Notes under the pieces: model-generated
What the model was told of the DNA's origin: nothing
What the model saw: the letters and a program-made list of their open reading frames with translations, nothing else
The model's database searches: none
Shown here: positions 1-9,843 of the stretch, piece by piece
Layout: the number at the start of each line of letters is the position of its first letter
How positions within the stretch are numbered: the first letter of the stretch is position 1
Made by a program: the position numbers and the translations under genes
Assembly (NCBI RefSeq): GCF_000708205.1
Contig: NW_014575562.1
Coordinates: 931,616-995,615 of the forward strand
Origin: Mixia osmundae IAM 14324
Lineage: Eukaryota > Basidiomycota > Mixiomycetes > Mixiales > Mixiaceae
Direction: 5' to 3'
Length of the DNA stretch: 64,000 bases

Positions 1-455
1 TGACCGGTCGGCTCATAGCGCGATGCTCGCTTGCGCTGATCTCTGCTCGTTCCTTATCTCCCCTTCAGTACACCCATCCTACGGCTCCGGTAACAGTCGT
101 TTGCGCGCTTGAAGTGTGCGCTGACAGCCGGAGGAGAGTTTGTAACAGCGCGGCTTCCCGAAAGTGAGCGGCTGGGCCAGCCACTCGACAGCTCGACAGC
201 CCGCGATCAGCTGCTCGAACTCCCGCGCGCCGACTGAGCGCATCACTCGCTCATCGAATCTCAATTCACCTCGTGGCCCATCATCAGAAGCGCATGAACT
301 GCAATTGTCGTGTATACACGGTATATTGGTGCACTCTGCGACCGCTATGGCAGCTATGCAACTAGATCATTCCTATAATCGATATACGATCTGGAGAATG
401 CGCCGGAGCCAGGCCTAGCGTTATGTATTTCGACGGCCTGTATAGAGGCACTGTG
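1..455. other. Left window edge, no supported gene
   Basis: Only short overlapping reading frames are present and none shows a recognisable domain or splice structure. The right part is the 3' flank of the Zn2Cys6 gene, whose stop codon lies at 456. An exon of a gene cut by the window edge cannot be excluded. Confidence 0.4.
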
Positions 456-1337
456 TTATGGGAAGCTTGACAGCGGGATGCATTCCTGCATTGATGGTGT
501 CGATACAAAGGTGGCGTAGTCGCTCGTTGGCGTGTAGGCAGCATTGACTCTGAGCGGCCAGCGGGCGGATGTGGTGACGAACGACGCGGGTGGCGGCTGG
601 AAATGCAGCAATGGCATCTGACGATGGTCAGACAGATGCATAGGCAGCGCGCCGGGCTCCATTGCCATCGGCCACGCTGGCGTAAGCCATGGTTCCTCGT
701 TTTCGAGAAGCTCGTTGCTGTAGAATCCTATCGGACCAAGATCGTTGAATGTCGCCTTTTGCGACTCGAACGAGAAGTGTCCGACATCGAATGTGGGTGA
801 CACAAGTGTAGACTCAGACGACATGGCACTGCTGCCACTTGACTCCGAAGCACTTGACCCGGACGTGTAGTGTCTCGGGTTCAAAGTGTAGCCCTGACGG
901 CGCGCGTCAATCGTCTGGACATCTTCGTCGTCGCCAATTTCCTCGAGATCCGCTTCGCCGTCTGCATCGGTCATCCCATCGTCAGACAACGTGGTATCCT
1001 CTGAGCCTTGCTTGATAGTCGTATACAGCGAGTGCGTCGGATGCTTCGAATCAGCTCTTCTGCGTGGCGTAGACCGGATTGTCGTCGGTCGCTCATGGTA
1101 GGAGCAGACCAGCAGGCGTGTCTTGCAAGTATTGCACGGGGACTTGCGGTCACACTACGGTGAATGTCAGCGCAACGGTTCGACCGTGGAGTGCTATGAC
1201 CAACCTTCATCTTCTGCTCGGATATCGCAGGAAACGGGCCAAAGAGGTCAGCATGTGGTCAGCAGACAGTCAGGGTTGCTCGCCTTGCGACGACAGTGCA
1301 CACACGACAAGATCTCTCGTTGCTTCCTCTGCTTCAT
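456..1337 (-). CDS. Zn2Cys6 (fungal binuclear cluster) transcription factor with a 9-nt micro-exon
   Basis: A probable nuclear DNA-binding regulator of 253 residues, with exons 1337-1284, 1213-1205 and 1154-456. Exon 1 encodes SCVHCRRK, the micro-exon adds KMK, and exon 3 begins CDRKSPCNTCKTRLLVCSY. Joined, they give C-x2-C-x6-C-x5-C-x2-C-x6-C, the exact Zn2Cys6 spacing. Without the micro-exon the second and third cysteines would be only three residues apart. Intron 1 (1283-1214) needs a GC donor; intron 2 (1204-1155) is GT-AG; both contain CTGAC. The start ATG follows an in-frame TGA. The rest is acidic and Ser/Thr-rich, with no fungal-specific transcription factor domain, so the protein is short for the class. 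It lies beside two tandem reductase genes, which it might regulate (inference). Confidence 0.82.
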
Positions 1338-1822
1338 GTCGATATGCTGGGGATGTCAAGACCAGCAGCAAACTCTTCTTGCTCCTCAATTCGCTCTGGC
1401 ATTTACAGTGGTCGTTTCTGCGCGCCCGACATCATGCGCAGCCTTGGTGCATGTTTGCATCGAAAGTGCGATGCTAGAGACGCATGCATCGAGATTCGAC
1501 GCATCGGACATCTAGCCGCGCACAAATCCGGACTCTGGTGCCCATTCTACAAAATGGACGACCAATTGTCGATTCGAAATCAAAATGCCCATTCCTTGGC
1601 CGCTTGAGAAGCGCATACTCAGTAGCGAAGTTGAGGCGTGCTTCTAGACCTTTTGCGGCTGTTTAAAAGTTGAGGCGTCTGTGATCGCGGCGGGAGGTGG
1701 AGTCAAAATACTCGATGGCTGTACAGATCTATGCTCCTTTATTGACTACAGCCTACAGATCTGCGGCGCTAGCATAGCAGCCTCTTTCCCATTTGCAACA
1801 CGCAATGCACATGGTGGCCTGG
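1338..1822. other. Intergenic region upstream of the Zn2Cys6 gene
   Basis: This 485-base stretch separates the start of the Zn2Cys6 gene from the stop of the first reductase gene. It should hold the promoter of the transcription factor gene. Short ORFs occur on the plus strand, but none has domain support, and I see no clear TATA element. Confidence 0.5.
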
Positions 1823-3185
1823 CTAGCTGTGCGCTCGCAATGTCTCGGAAAGCCATTGAAGAGCGTCAACATTACTGAACCTCGGCATGTAGCCGATTGC
1901 TCTTCGCGCTGCATGTGTCAGACGACCAATCAGTCGGTCTCACAGCCCGAGGATTGCATAGCGTGAACTTACCCTCGCTGTCGATGATTGAAATGTTGAT
2001 GGCGAGCGAGCCGACGCTTGACGGCTGCAGCTGCTCCACCCAAAAAGGGAGCCAATCTGGGCGGGCTCGACCGGTCAGGGAGTAATTGAGCTCGCACATG
2101 ACTTCGATGAGCTGGGATAGCAGCAAGATAGGCAACAAAGGTATCTCCGTAGTTTTGAAGCTTCTGAACTGCGCAAGCACGGCGAAAACATCTCGATTGG
2201 ACATTACGCGTCGGTCGCCTGTGATGAGAAGCTTCTGTCCAGAGCCGGTCCGCTCCTCGAGTAGCGCGTCTTCGAAGCATATATGTGCAGCAGCGCAATC
2301 GAATGGCGTGATAAATGACTGGGCGTAATCAGCACCGCATATGAATTTGGTGTCGCCGCGTAGCACAGGCGCGTAGGCTAAATCTGCGAGGCCGACTATA
2401 GCCATGCCTGGGCGCAGATGGCCGGTGAGAAGGTTTGGCATACTGCCTTCTACGCGCTCGATCGCGTGCTCGCCCGCTTGTTTGCTGAGGGAATATGCCG
2501 TCTTCCAAGAGCCGACCGGACTGCCGTCGCGAACGATGAACGGCGCCTGTAGGGCGTCTTTCTGCTGGCCGAGTCGGAAGAAGTGTCGAGGGCGAAGGTA
2601 TGCTATCGCTGACGAGCAATAGATGAGCACATGGGAGGCCTCGGGACATTTCGATGCGATGTTGGCAAACTCCTGTGCGATGTTGTGCGTTCCATTGCCA
2701 TTGACGGCCATGCTCTCCTCTAGTGTGTACCGATGACGCTGCCAGAAGCGTATCAAGGCAGCAGTATGAAAGATCGTTTCGACCTTGCGGCCGTTCGAGA
2801 ATGGCAGGTTGAGAATACCTTTGACAGCTTCGCGAGATCTGACATCGACCTGGACGTGATCGATGCCAAGTTCACTGATATAGTCCGATGGCGGCATGAG
2901 ATCGCAGCTACGAACGTTCACCTCACCTCTCTTGACGAGGAGAGCACAAATTTCGGCGCCAACCTGGCCCGCCCCAAAGACGATGTAGTTTCGTCCCGTC
3001 GCGTCGCGAGGGATAGCATCCAGCATGTCAATCTTCCGCCAATCAGCAGCTTTGATCTCTTCAGGCGTTGGAGGTTGGTAGGTCGGGATCTGGTCACAAA
3101 CGTTTTGGCTGAGCTGCTTGTGCACAGCATGAAGATAGAGTGCGATCGTCGCGACGAGAATGGCCAAAATGACGTCTGCAGTCAT
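1823..3185 (-). CDS. NAD(P)-dependent 3beta-HSD/NSDHL-like reductase, paralog A
   Basis: A membrane-anchored extended short-chain dehydrogenase of about 432 residues, with exons 3185-1973 and 1908-1823. A hydrophobic N-terminal segment (residues about 4-22) precedes the nucleotide-binding GAGQVG motif near residue 71; the catalytic YSLSK motif lies near residue 235. The order matches the 3beta-hydroxysteroid dehydrogenase/isomerase and NSDHL family, which oxidises sterol 3-hydroxyls, usually at the ER. The actual substrate is unknown. The 64-nt intron (GTAAGT...CATGCAG, CTGAC branch) moves translation into a final exon encoding IGYMPRF...LQWL, which aligns with the end of the neighbouring paralog. 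The next gene upstream on this strand is its tandem copy, sharing intron position and an identical first-exon length of 1,213 nt. Confidence 0.85.
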
Positions 3186-3350
3186 CTGTCGCCGACGCTA
3201 TCTCACTGTCCGGACCTAGAGCGAGCTGGTGCAGCGACATGCTCCACTATCGCATGGGAATCTGGGCTGCGATTCACGGGGTAGGTCCGTGCACCCGACA
3301 GATCCGAGCGGTACGTCGCACGAACTGCGTCTTGACTGTGCATGACGTTC

Positions 3351-4722
3351 TCAGAGAAGCTTTGGGCTTGACTCTCGCGCCTTGCTTGGCAATGTCTGTG
3401 CGAGCCACTGGAGCGTCGCGTAGTTCGACCAAGCTGGCTTGTAGCCGATCAGCTCTCGGGCTGCTTGCAAGTCAGCGTCGTCCGTTACTAGGTCATGCGC
3501 GATCGTTACCCTGGTCGTCGATGATGGCAATATTGGAGGTTAGACTAGTCGTTGTGGCCGGCTGCACGTATTGCAAGGACATCGGCAGCCAAGAGGGCGC
3601 AGGCGTTCGCGTGAGCCAGTAATTGAGCGCACAGATCGTCTCAATGACATGCGCAAGAATATACACAGGCAGTAGTGGCGTCTCTTTGACGGCAAGGTTG
3701 TCCATGTAGTGACCGAGGATCTTGTACACATCTCGGTTGGACAGAACGCGCCGGTCGCCAGTGATGAGAAGAGTTTGGCCCGGAGCGATTGGCTTTCGCA
3801 CCAGTGCTGCTTCGAAGCAGAGATGCGCAGCAGCAACATCCATGGGGTGTACGAACGATTGGACAAACTTACCGCCGCAGAAGAGATCGACTTCGCCTCG
3901 GATGACGGCAGAGTAGCTCAGGTCGCTGCCGCCAATTATCGCCATTCCGGGCCGCAGGACGCCAACGCGCACAGCAGATTCTATATCCCTCGCGGCAGAC
4001 TCGCCTGCCAGTTTGGAGATCGTGTATGCTGTCTTGTAGTAGCCGGTTGGGCTGCGCTCGTCGATTCGAAACGGCGGCTGCAGAACGTGCTTGCTCTGGA
4101 ATCCGAGTCTGAAGAATCGCTTTGACCGTAGATGCAGAATTGCGGACGAGCAGTAGACGAACACGTGCGCGGTCTCAGGCGCTGCCCGCGCAAGTTCAGC
4201 AAAAGCTTGTGCGACATGGCGTGTACCGTCGCGGTTGACTCGCAGGCTTCTCGACAGCGTGAAGCTCCGTCTCTCCCAGAAGCGGATGAGAGCGGCAGTG
4301 TGCAGGACCGTCTCTGCTTTGCGTCCATTGGAGAAGGGTTTGTGTAATGCTACGCTGACCGCTCCTTGGTCGGTCATGTCAAGCTGCAGGTGATCTAGGC
4401 CTAGCTGCACGATAGCCGGATTGGCGGGAGCCATGTCGAGTGACCTGACGTGCCTCTCGCCTCGCTGGTAGAGCATCTTGATGATCGCAGTGCCCACTTG
4501 GCCGGTCCCAACGATCAAGTAGTTGCGTCCAGTGCTCCGGGGAATGAACTCAGTCATATCGATAGAGCGCCAATCTGTCGACTTGATCTCGGCCAGCGAA
4601 GGCGCCTCATACTCTGGCATCTCTGCCGACGGGTCATGCGTGAGATGTCGGTTAAGTGCGAGGAGATAGAGACCAAGCGAGGTGACGAGCACGACGAGGC
4701 TGCTTGCTAGCAGCAGCTCCAT
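3351..4722 (-). CDS. NAD(P)-dependent 3beta-HSD/NSDHL-like reductase, paralog B
   Basis: Tandem paralog of the preceding reductase, about 440 residues, with exons 4722-3510 and 3460-3351. It has the same plan: an N-terminal membrane segment, a GTGQVG dinucleotide-binding loop, a conserved SNGRK...HTAALIRFWER block and a YTISK catalytic motif. The 49-nt intron 3509-3461 sits at the same codon and phase as in paralog A. A 22-nt GT-AG alternative (3509-3488) was rejected because it inserts extra residues absent from paralog A. Substrate is unknown; a sterol or other lipid alcohol is plausible from the family. Only 165 bases separate the two genes, so the pair arose by local duplication, and the moderate similarity suggests it is not recent. 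Confidence 0.85.
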
Positions 4723-4924
4723 GGGAGTCGACGTTGCTTCAGCCAGCTGTAGGGTCGTGAGGAGATTGAGCTCGCAGCATGACCGCAGACGTGTCGATGG
4801 CGTAGCGCTGTCGGTGGGCAGAACGCCGTCAAGGTGAGCTAACCCGATCGGTGACTCGACAATGACCGACCGTGTGGTTCTGTCAGGAATCTCTGACCAG
4901 CTTGCCCTTTGACATCGGGCCTCG

Positions 4925-6166
4925 ATGTCAGCTCAGCCTACGGAGCTGGGCGATCTGCTCGGGTATCTGCTCGACGGCAGCAGGCATGCACAGACAGGTT
5001 CCGTCGTCGGCTCACTACTAGCCTCGACGTTCAGCGAGCTCGTCCCTGATGCGCCGCGACTGCTCTCAGCCGACACGCTGCTAGGCTGGCAGCGAGTCAT
5101 ACCCGATCGAGAGCTCTCGCCCGTCCTCAAATGGTTCACCAAAGGCTCGGTCACTCTCCTTGCCTTGCTCGCCCGGCAACCTGCAATAGGCACCGGTTTG
5201 CAATATCGAATATATTCTAGCGCAGATGCTCCGCTCTCTCATTGTGGACGCTTTGAGCCAGCGCAGACAGCGGTGATCTGTCAAGACAAGGCCCCCGCTT
5301 CAGGAAATCTCCTTGGTCAGAACAGGCTTGACAGCGCGAGCGAGGTCTACCAAGACGCGACTGCTGCGTTGGCCGACCTGCTCGACGACGCCTTTGTCGC
5401 CCAGTCTATCATCGTGCTCGGCTCGATATCACAAGTGTATCTGGACGCGTGTCGGACCATCACTGCTCCTGCTCGACAACGTCTATTTGAGAACCTTTGC
5501 CTCGATTTCGCGCGACCGCTCTGCAATTTCGCAGTGCCGCCACAGGATCGGACGATCTTCGAGCTCACGACAGGCCAAGAGGCCTATCTGGACAGCATCA
5601 GACATGATGAGATTACAATGATCGTCAAGGCCAATCACTATCCTTTCGAGATACCCTATTCGCTTGCGCGCAATTCCGTCGCGAGCTGTATTCGCCTGTC
5701 AAAGTCAGGCAAGGTCGGCTTCGACGATCCTTGCATCTCTTGGTCTCTAGTACATGCAGACAGTGAGTACTCCCAGAACAGAACGGCGCTCCATACTGAT
5801 GCTGCTCTCAAAGTGTCACTCGCTTCCTTGCAGACTGTAGCAGAATACAGAGGGCGCATCGTACAGCAGGGACTCAAGACGTTGGCAGAGCTCGTCATAG
5901 ATAGAACAGCTCACCTCATCCGCACCAGAGTCTCACACGAGATCAGACAGCGTTCCTTGCCAATCTCGATTGATCAGATTAGCTTGCACGCCTCCTCCGA
6001 TCTAGACAATGCCAGGGCCCACCGCTTCTTCAAAGCTATCGGATTCGAACAAGTCGGCATGGGCACTGCCTGGATTGGCTTCACGAACGGAAAGGATCGC
6101 GAGGCTTTGGCCGCCTTCGGTGACGTCCTCGCTTCTGCCGGCATAGACCTGAAGCCAGTTTCGTAG
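4925..6166 (+). CDS. GNAT/FR47-like N-acyltransferase, hypothetical
   Basis: A probable soluble acyltransferase of about 396 residues. The C-terminal third resembles GNAT proteins of the FR47/glycine N-acyltransferase-like type: a CISWSLVHAD strand, an EYRGR acyl-CoA-binding-like loop, and a terminal NARAHRFFKAIGFEQVG block typical of the last GNAT strand. A 51-nt intron at 5763-5813 (GTGAGT...AAAG, CTGAT branch) is likely. It is stop-free and a multiple of three, so the frame stays open if it is retained; removing it restores the usual spacing between the ISW strand and the acetyl-CoA loop. The start ATG at 4925 is the first in frame. It diverges from reductase B across about 200 bases. Substrate unknown. 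Confidence 0.65.
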   Translation: MSAQPTELGDLLGYLLDGSRHAQTGSVVGSLLASTFSELVPDAPRLLSADTLLGWQRVIPDRELSPVLKWFTKGSVTLLALLARQPAIGTGLQYRIYSSADAPLSHCGRFEPAQTAVICQDKAPASGNLLGQNRLDSASEVYQDATAALADLLDDAFVAQSIIVLGSISQVYLDACRTITAPARQRLFENLCLDFARPLCNFAVPPQDRTIFELTTGQEAYLDSIRHDEITMIVKANHYPFEIPYSLARNSVASCIRLSKSGKVGFDDPCISWSLVHADSEYSQNRTALHTDAALKVSLASLQTVAEYRGRIVQQGLKTLAELVIDRTAHLIRTRVSHEIRQRSLPISIDQISLHASSDLDNARAHRFFKAIGFEQVGMGTAWIGFTNGKDREALAAFGDVLASAGIDLKPVS

Positions 6167-6185
6167 CGATCGAGCGCACAGCACG

Positions 6186-7343
6186 ATGCAATGCGTACAG
6201 CAGTGCTGTATCGTGTTGCTCCTTTTCGTGCTCGTGCAGGATACCTGTGCGGTTTCGAGTGCGAGCGTCAACCTTGCTGCCTGTGCCAACGCGCTCGATC
6301 CGCATGCCTTCGTGCTTTCGAATGACTTCAACCGGCTGGTCAGACGGCAGAACAGGAGCTCCTCGGCTGCTAGCAGTAGTGAAGCGACCAGCAGTACGAC
6401 AGATATCAGCCTAGTGGCTACGCACCAGAGCACTAGCACTGCCAGCCAAACTTTGTCCGTCGCGAGCTCGAGCGATGCTCCGGACACAGTGTCGACAACA
6501 TCTCCGACCCCATCTCCCAGCTTGTCCAGCACTGTGTCGAGCACAGTGGCTCCGTCACCGACTGTCAGCAATTCTGTCAGCATTCGCATCTCGACGATCG
6601 ACGGCAGAACGACGGTCACGTATGCCGCCACAATTCCAGCGGCTGCCAGCCCGACCACTTCAGACTCGGACGGCGCCGCTACTACGAGCAACAGCACAAG
6701 TAACACAGTGCCAAGCACATCATCATGGCTCATACCGACCTGCATTATTGCCGGACTTGCGCTCCTTTTCATGGCCTGCTTCCTCGTCTATCGCTGCGTC
6801 ACCGCTTCAAGGTTCTCAGACTTTGATAGAGAGTTAGGCGGAGCGATCAAGTGGCCAGAAATACAAGATACTCATGTCGGAACTGGACCGCTGGCGCCTT
6901 TCGAGACCCACCGCATAGCAGGCGCGGGTCTTGCAGACGAAGATGACAAGTCGATGCGCTCGCGCTTTGACTCGTCGAAATCGAGCCGGATTGCAACCGG
7001 CGAAGCCATAGAGCTGTGGCACAATCCTTCCGGTCATGGCACAGGCGGCTCGTTCAAGTCTCACTACTCTGACGCGCAGGGACAGGAGCAACGTCCGTCT
7101 CCTCAACGTAGGTCTGCTTCGAAGCATCGTGTCTTGCTGCTAATACGACGTAAAGGCTCGCCTTCCCATCTCGCAAAGCAAGACTACGTTCCGCAGCGCA
7201 TAGGTACACCGTCGACTAGAAGCTCCGACTCGACACAAGGCCTGCTCGCTCACGGTAGCACAGGGCTAGACTCTCAGCCTGATCGCACCTCAGTGGATTC
7301 AAGTGGTACTGGCTTCCAGACAGCCGAGCAGAGCTCGCACTAG
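6186..7343 (+). CDS. Ser/Thr-rich single-pass membrane protein (cell-surface sensor-like)
   Basis: An intronless gene of 385 residues. It has a hydrophobic signal peptide (residues about 7-22), a long Ser/Thr-rich, probably O-mannosylated ectodomain to about residue 175, one transmembrane helix (LIPTCIIAGLALLFMACFLV), then a basic and polar cytoplasmic tail. This architecture is shared by fungal wall sensors of the Wsc/Mid2 kind and by many unrelated surface proteins. I see no WSC cysteine domain, so a sensor role is only a suggestion. It starts 20 bases after the acyltransferase stop on the same strand, and runs convergently into the bL19m gene. Confidence 0.7.
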   Translation: MQCVQQCCIVLLLFVLVQDTCAVSSASVNLAACANALDPHAFVLSNDFNRLVRRQNRSSSAASSSEATSSTTDISLVATHQSTSTASQTLSVASSSDAPDTVSTTSPTPSPSLSSTVSSTVAPSPTVSNSVSIRISTIDGRTTVTYAATIPAAASPTTSDSDGAATTSNSTSNTVPSTSSWLIPTCIIAGLALLFMACFLVYRCVTASRFSDFDRELGGAIKWPEIQDTHVGTGPLAPFETHRIAGAGLADEDDKSMRSRFDSSKSSRIATGEAIELWHNPSGHGTGGSFKSHYSDAQGQEQRPSPQRRSASKHRVLLLIRRKGSPSHLAKQDYVPQRIGTPSTRSSDSTQGLLAHGSTGLDSQPDRTSVDSSGTGFQTAEQSSH

Positions 7344-7390
7344 ACACGCAGCATATCAATAGAATGCATCATGATCATGTGATGGCATCA

Positions 7391-8359
7391 TCATTTTTTC
7401 GGCTTTTGGCCCTTGACCATCTTGACGACTTTGACTTTCTTCTTGCTGCCCATCTTGGTGTCAGCACCAGAAGCAGCCTTTGTAGATGCGGTTAGTGCAT
7501 CCGAGGCTGCTCGAGCTGTAGCTTCTGTCCGTTCTGCCTCGAGAGTCGATGCACGGGCAGCGAGTTTGATGTAAGACGCGATATTAGGCAGCTTCTTTGG
7601 CTGATGGCGCAAATACGTCATCTTCGCCCGTCGAGCTCGACGTATCTGTGAGACGGCAGGTAGTGGCTTGAGCTTCTCCGCGCTCTTCTCGCCTTCGACA
7701 GAGGGCTTGGCAGCTTGAGTGGCATCCGCACGCTTCTTGTCGCCGAGTTTGCTTTTCCTGGCCCTCGAGATGACTTGGACGGATCGAATGAGAGGGCTGT
7801 TGATAGAAAACTTCATCTCCGTGCCCGTCTTTGCCACAAGATTGCGCAGAGTGAAGGTAGTGTCGACGCCACGACGACGTACACCGATCAGGACACCTGC
7901 AAAGGTGATCGCGCTCGTTCGGGCAGACGAGGTGAAAGTCTCGACAGCCAATATCGATCCGATATGTAGCGGCTGACGATCTGGCTCGGTCTCCCGCCGT
8001 AGTGGATTGCGCTGACGTTCGAAGAGTGAAGCGAAGCTGGGTCGAGGTAGATTAGCATTGACATGGTCGAGCAGTCCGAGGTGCTTGGGCAGATCTGGCG
8101 TGCGCTCCTGCACCGTTTTGACGCTCGACGAGAAGTCGTAGTCTATCTCTGTCTTCAGTGTACTGCTCGCACAGCATCATGCGAACACACCTCGACTTTG
8201 AGAGGTCTGATCAGGACTAATGGCTGCAGTAGCCAGGCCTCTCGAAAGTCCTGCAACTCGACATCAGTCTGAAGCACTGCACTCATGTACGAGCTCACCT
8301 CTGCGTGCATGCTCGGCAGAGCTGGCTAGCCTGCGACAGGCTGAGCAGGGCATGGCCAT
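7391..8359 (-). CDS. IMG1: Mitochondrial large-subunit ribosomal protein bL19m
   Basis: A mitochondrial ribosomal protein of about 292 residues, with exons 8359-8299, 8250-8191 and 8148-7391. The conserved L19 core is recognisable: GSILAVETF, then TFAGVLIGVRRRGVDTTF, then LRNLV...GTEMKF and SPLIRSVQVI. The two short 5' exons supply an arginine-rich, acid-poor leader starting MAMPCSACRRLASS, which looks like a mitochondrial targeting sequence. Introns are 48 and 42 nt; the second donor and acceptor are less certain. The C-terminus is longer than in bacteria and ends in a lysine-rich tail. Gene symbol follows the budding yeast ortholog. Confidence 0.8.
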
Positions 8360-9843
8360 CGTGGCTTTCAAATCCTAGGCTGGGCTCTCCCACCTCAAAG
8401 GAATGCAAAGCTAAAGCGCTATAGCTAAACTAAACGCGACACGTCGACACGGCAGAAAGTCATGCATAAGCTTGGATCAGGACCATCGCTCAATCGCCTT
8501 TGTTTCAGTCTTCCCCTCAGAACACGAGGTATCGTCTTCAGCAGAGATGTCAGATACAAGTGTCATGCAGGGGGAGGCTTGCCTGGTATGTCGCCGAGCT
8601 TATTGCGAAGAAAGGCACCACAAGACCGTGGTGCATTGTGGTCTGGCCAGCAGACCATCTTGTCCCTTGCATCCAGTGTCTCTGCTCTTCCAGTGATTGC
8701 ACTGACGAACACACATAGCTTGAGTAATCCTACGAAGACCGTGAGGCCCAAATGCTGCGATTGATGGTGAGGCAGGTTGGTCTGAACGACCTGCCCTGTG
8801 GCTTCACCATACGAGCGACCGACGATTACGTGCTGACATCAGCGCTGACAACACACGCACGACGCGGTGACGCCTTCCTTGCACATCGACATGCTTTTGA
8901 TGATATGTCGTTGCGGAGCCAAAGTCGTTCCAGGATGTATCGATGTTGCACGGACTGATCTCTGAACGAGCAGTAGGTCAGCTGGCGTACGTCGCACAGA
9001 CTTCGCGCAGCTCGCGACGAGGGCTCCCGATCTTGCTTAGCTCGCGCCGTTCGGCCGAGCTTCTTGACCACGGATGCGGCGCGCAATACAAAATGAGAGT
9101 CGTACTGAGTTGCTCTATGTGATACTGCGCTGATCATCTAGCTTCGAGCAAGACGTGCATGGAGTTAGCCTGCGGCGAGCATGTTGACGAAGAACGCGCA
9201 TCTGCATAGTCGGCTCGCAGCAGTCGATCCACATGACGCCAATATCGAGGGTAGAAGGGCACATCATCAAGTCTGCAGTAATCTCGAGTACGCCGCCATT
9301 CCACGTGGCATCCGATTGCTCTACTTGTCCTCCGTCGAGGTCAGCCGCGAGTTGGATTTACTGTGTTGTCGAGACAACGGCGCATAGCCTGATGTACTGA
9401 CGACTTCCGTTTGCCAAGCGTTTACTGGCCGCTCTGTTGACTCTGTCGCGAGGAGGACCCGCAGCGGATCGCGTGATTATTTGTTGAAGGAGAGCTCAGT
9501 GATGTTGATAGGGCAAGATCCCGAGCCCTTGAGAACGGCAGATTGTCAGAGCTATCACGATCTCGCCGCTTCGGCTGACTTGTAATTGCAAAGATCCTTG
9601 GGTTTCAATCGTCACGTCGTAGAAGATCGTGCGCATTTGCTGAGAAGGCAGAGGACAAGCGTGCTGCTGCTGAGATCGTTGCAGTGGCTAGACAAGATCT
9701 CATGTCGACCCAGGCTGAGCACAGGAGAGATTGTCACGTGATCTGTCGCGAAGGCATTCCGCGAAAAAAGCAAGTCGAATCGCCTCAGGAAGAGGCCGTA
9801 GCGCATCGTGCGAGGATGAGATAGATCTCTGTTCGAGCGCAAG
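8360..9843. other. 1.5-kb region with no supported gene
   Basis: This is the longest stretch without a gene in the window. It lies between the divergent bL19m and kinase genes and must contain both promoters. Small open frames exist on both strands, including a cysteine-rich 49-codon frame from about 8548, but none continues through plausible splice sites into a recognisable protein. No tRNA-like A/B boxes or strong hairpins were evident. A non-coding RNA or a fast-evolving small gene remains possible. Confidence 0.5.

Noticed and set aside
3488-3509. 22-nt GT-AG intron in reductase paralog B
   Set aside because: A 49-nt intron from the same donor gives a C-terminus collinear with paralog A and has a proper CTGAC branch; the 22-nt version does not align.
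8538-8696. Cysteine-rich 49-codon frame on the plus strand
   Set aside because: No splice continuation, no known zinc-finger spacing and no orthology information; not enough to call a gene.
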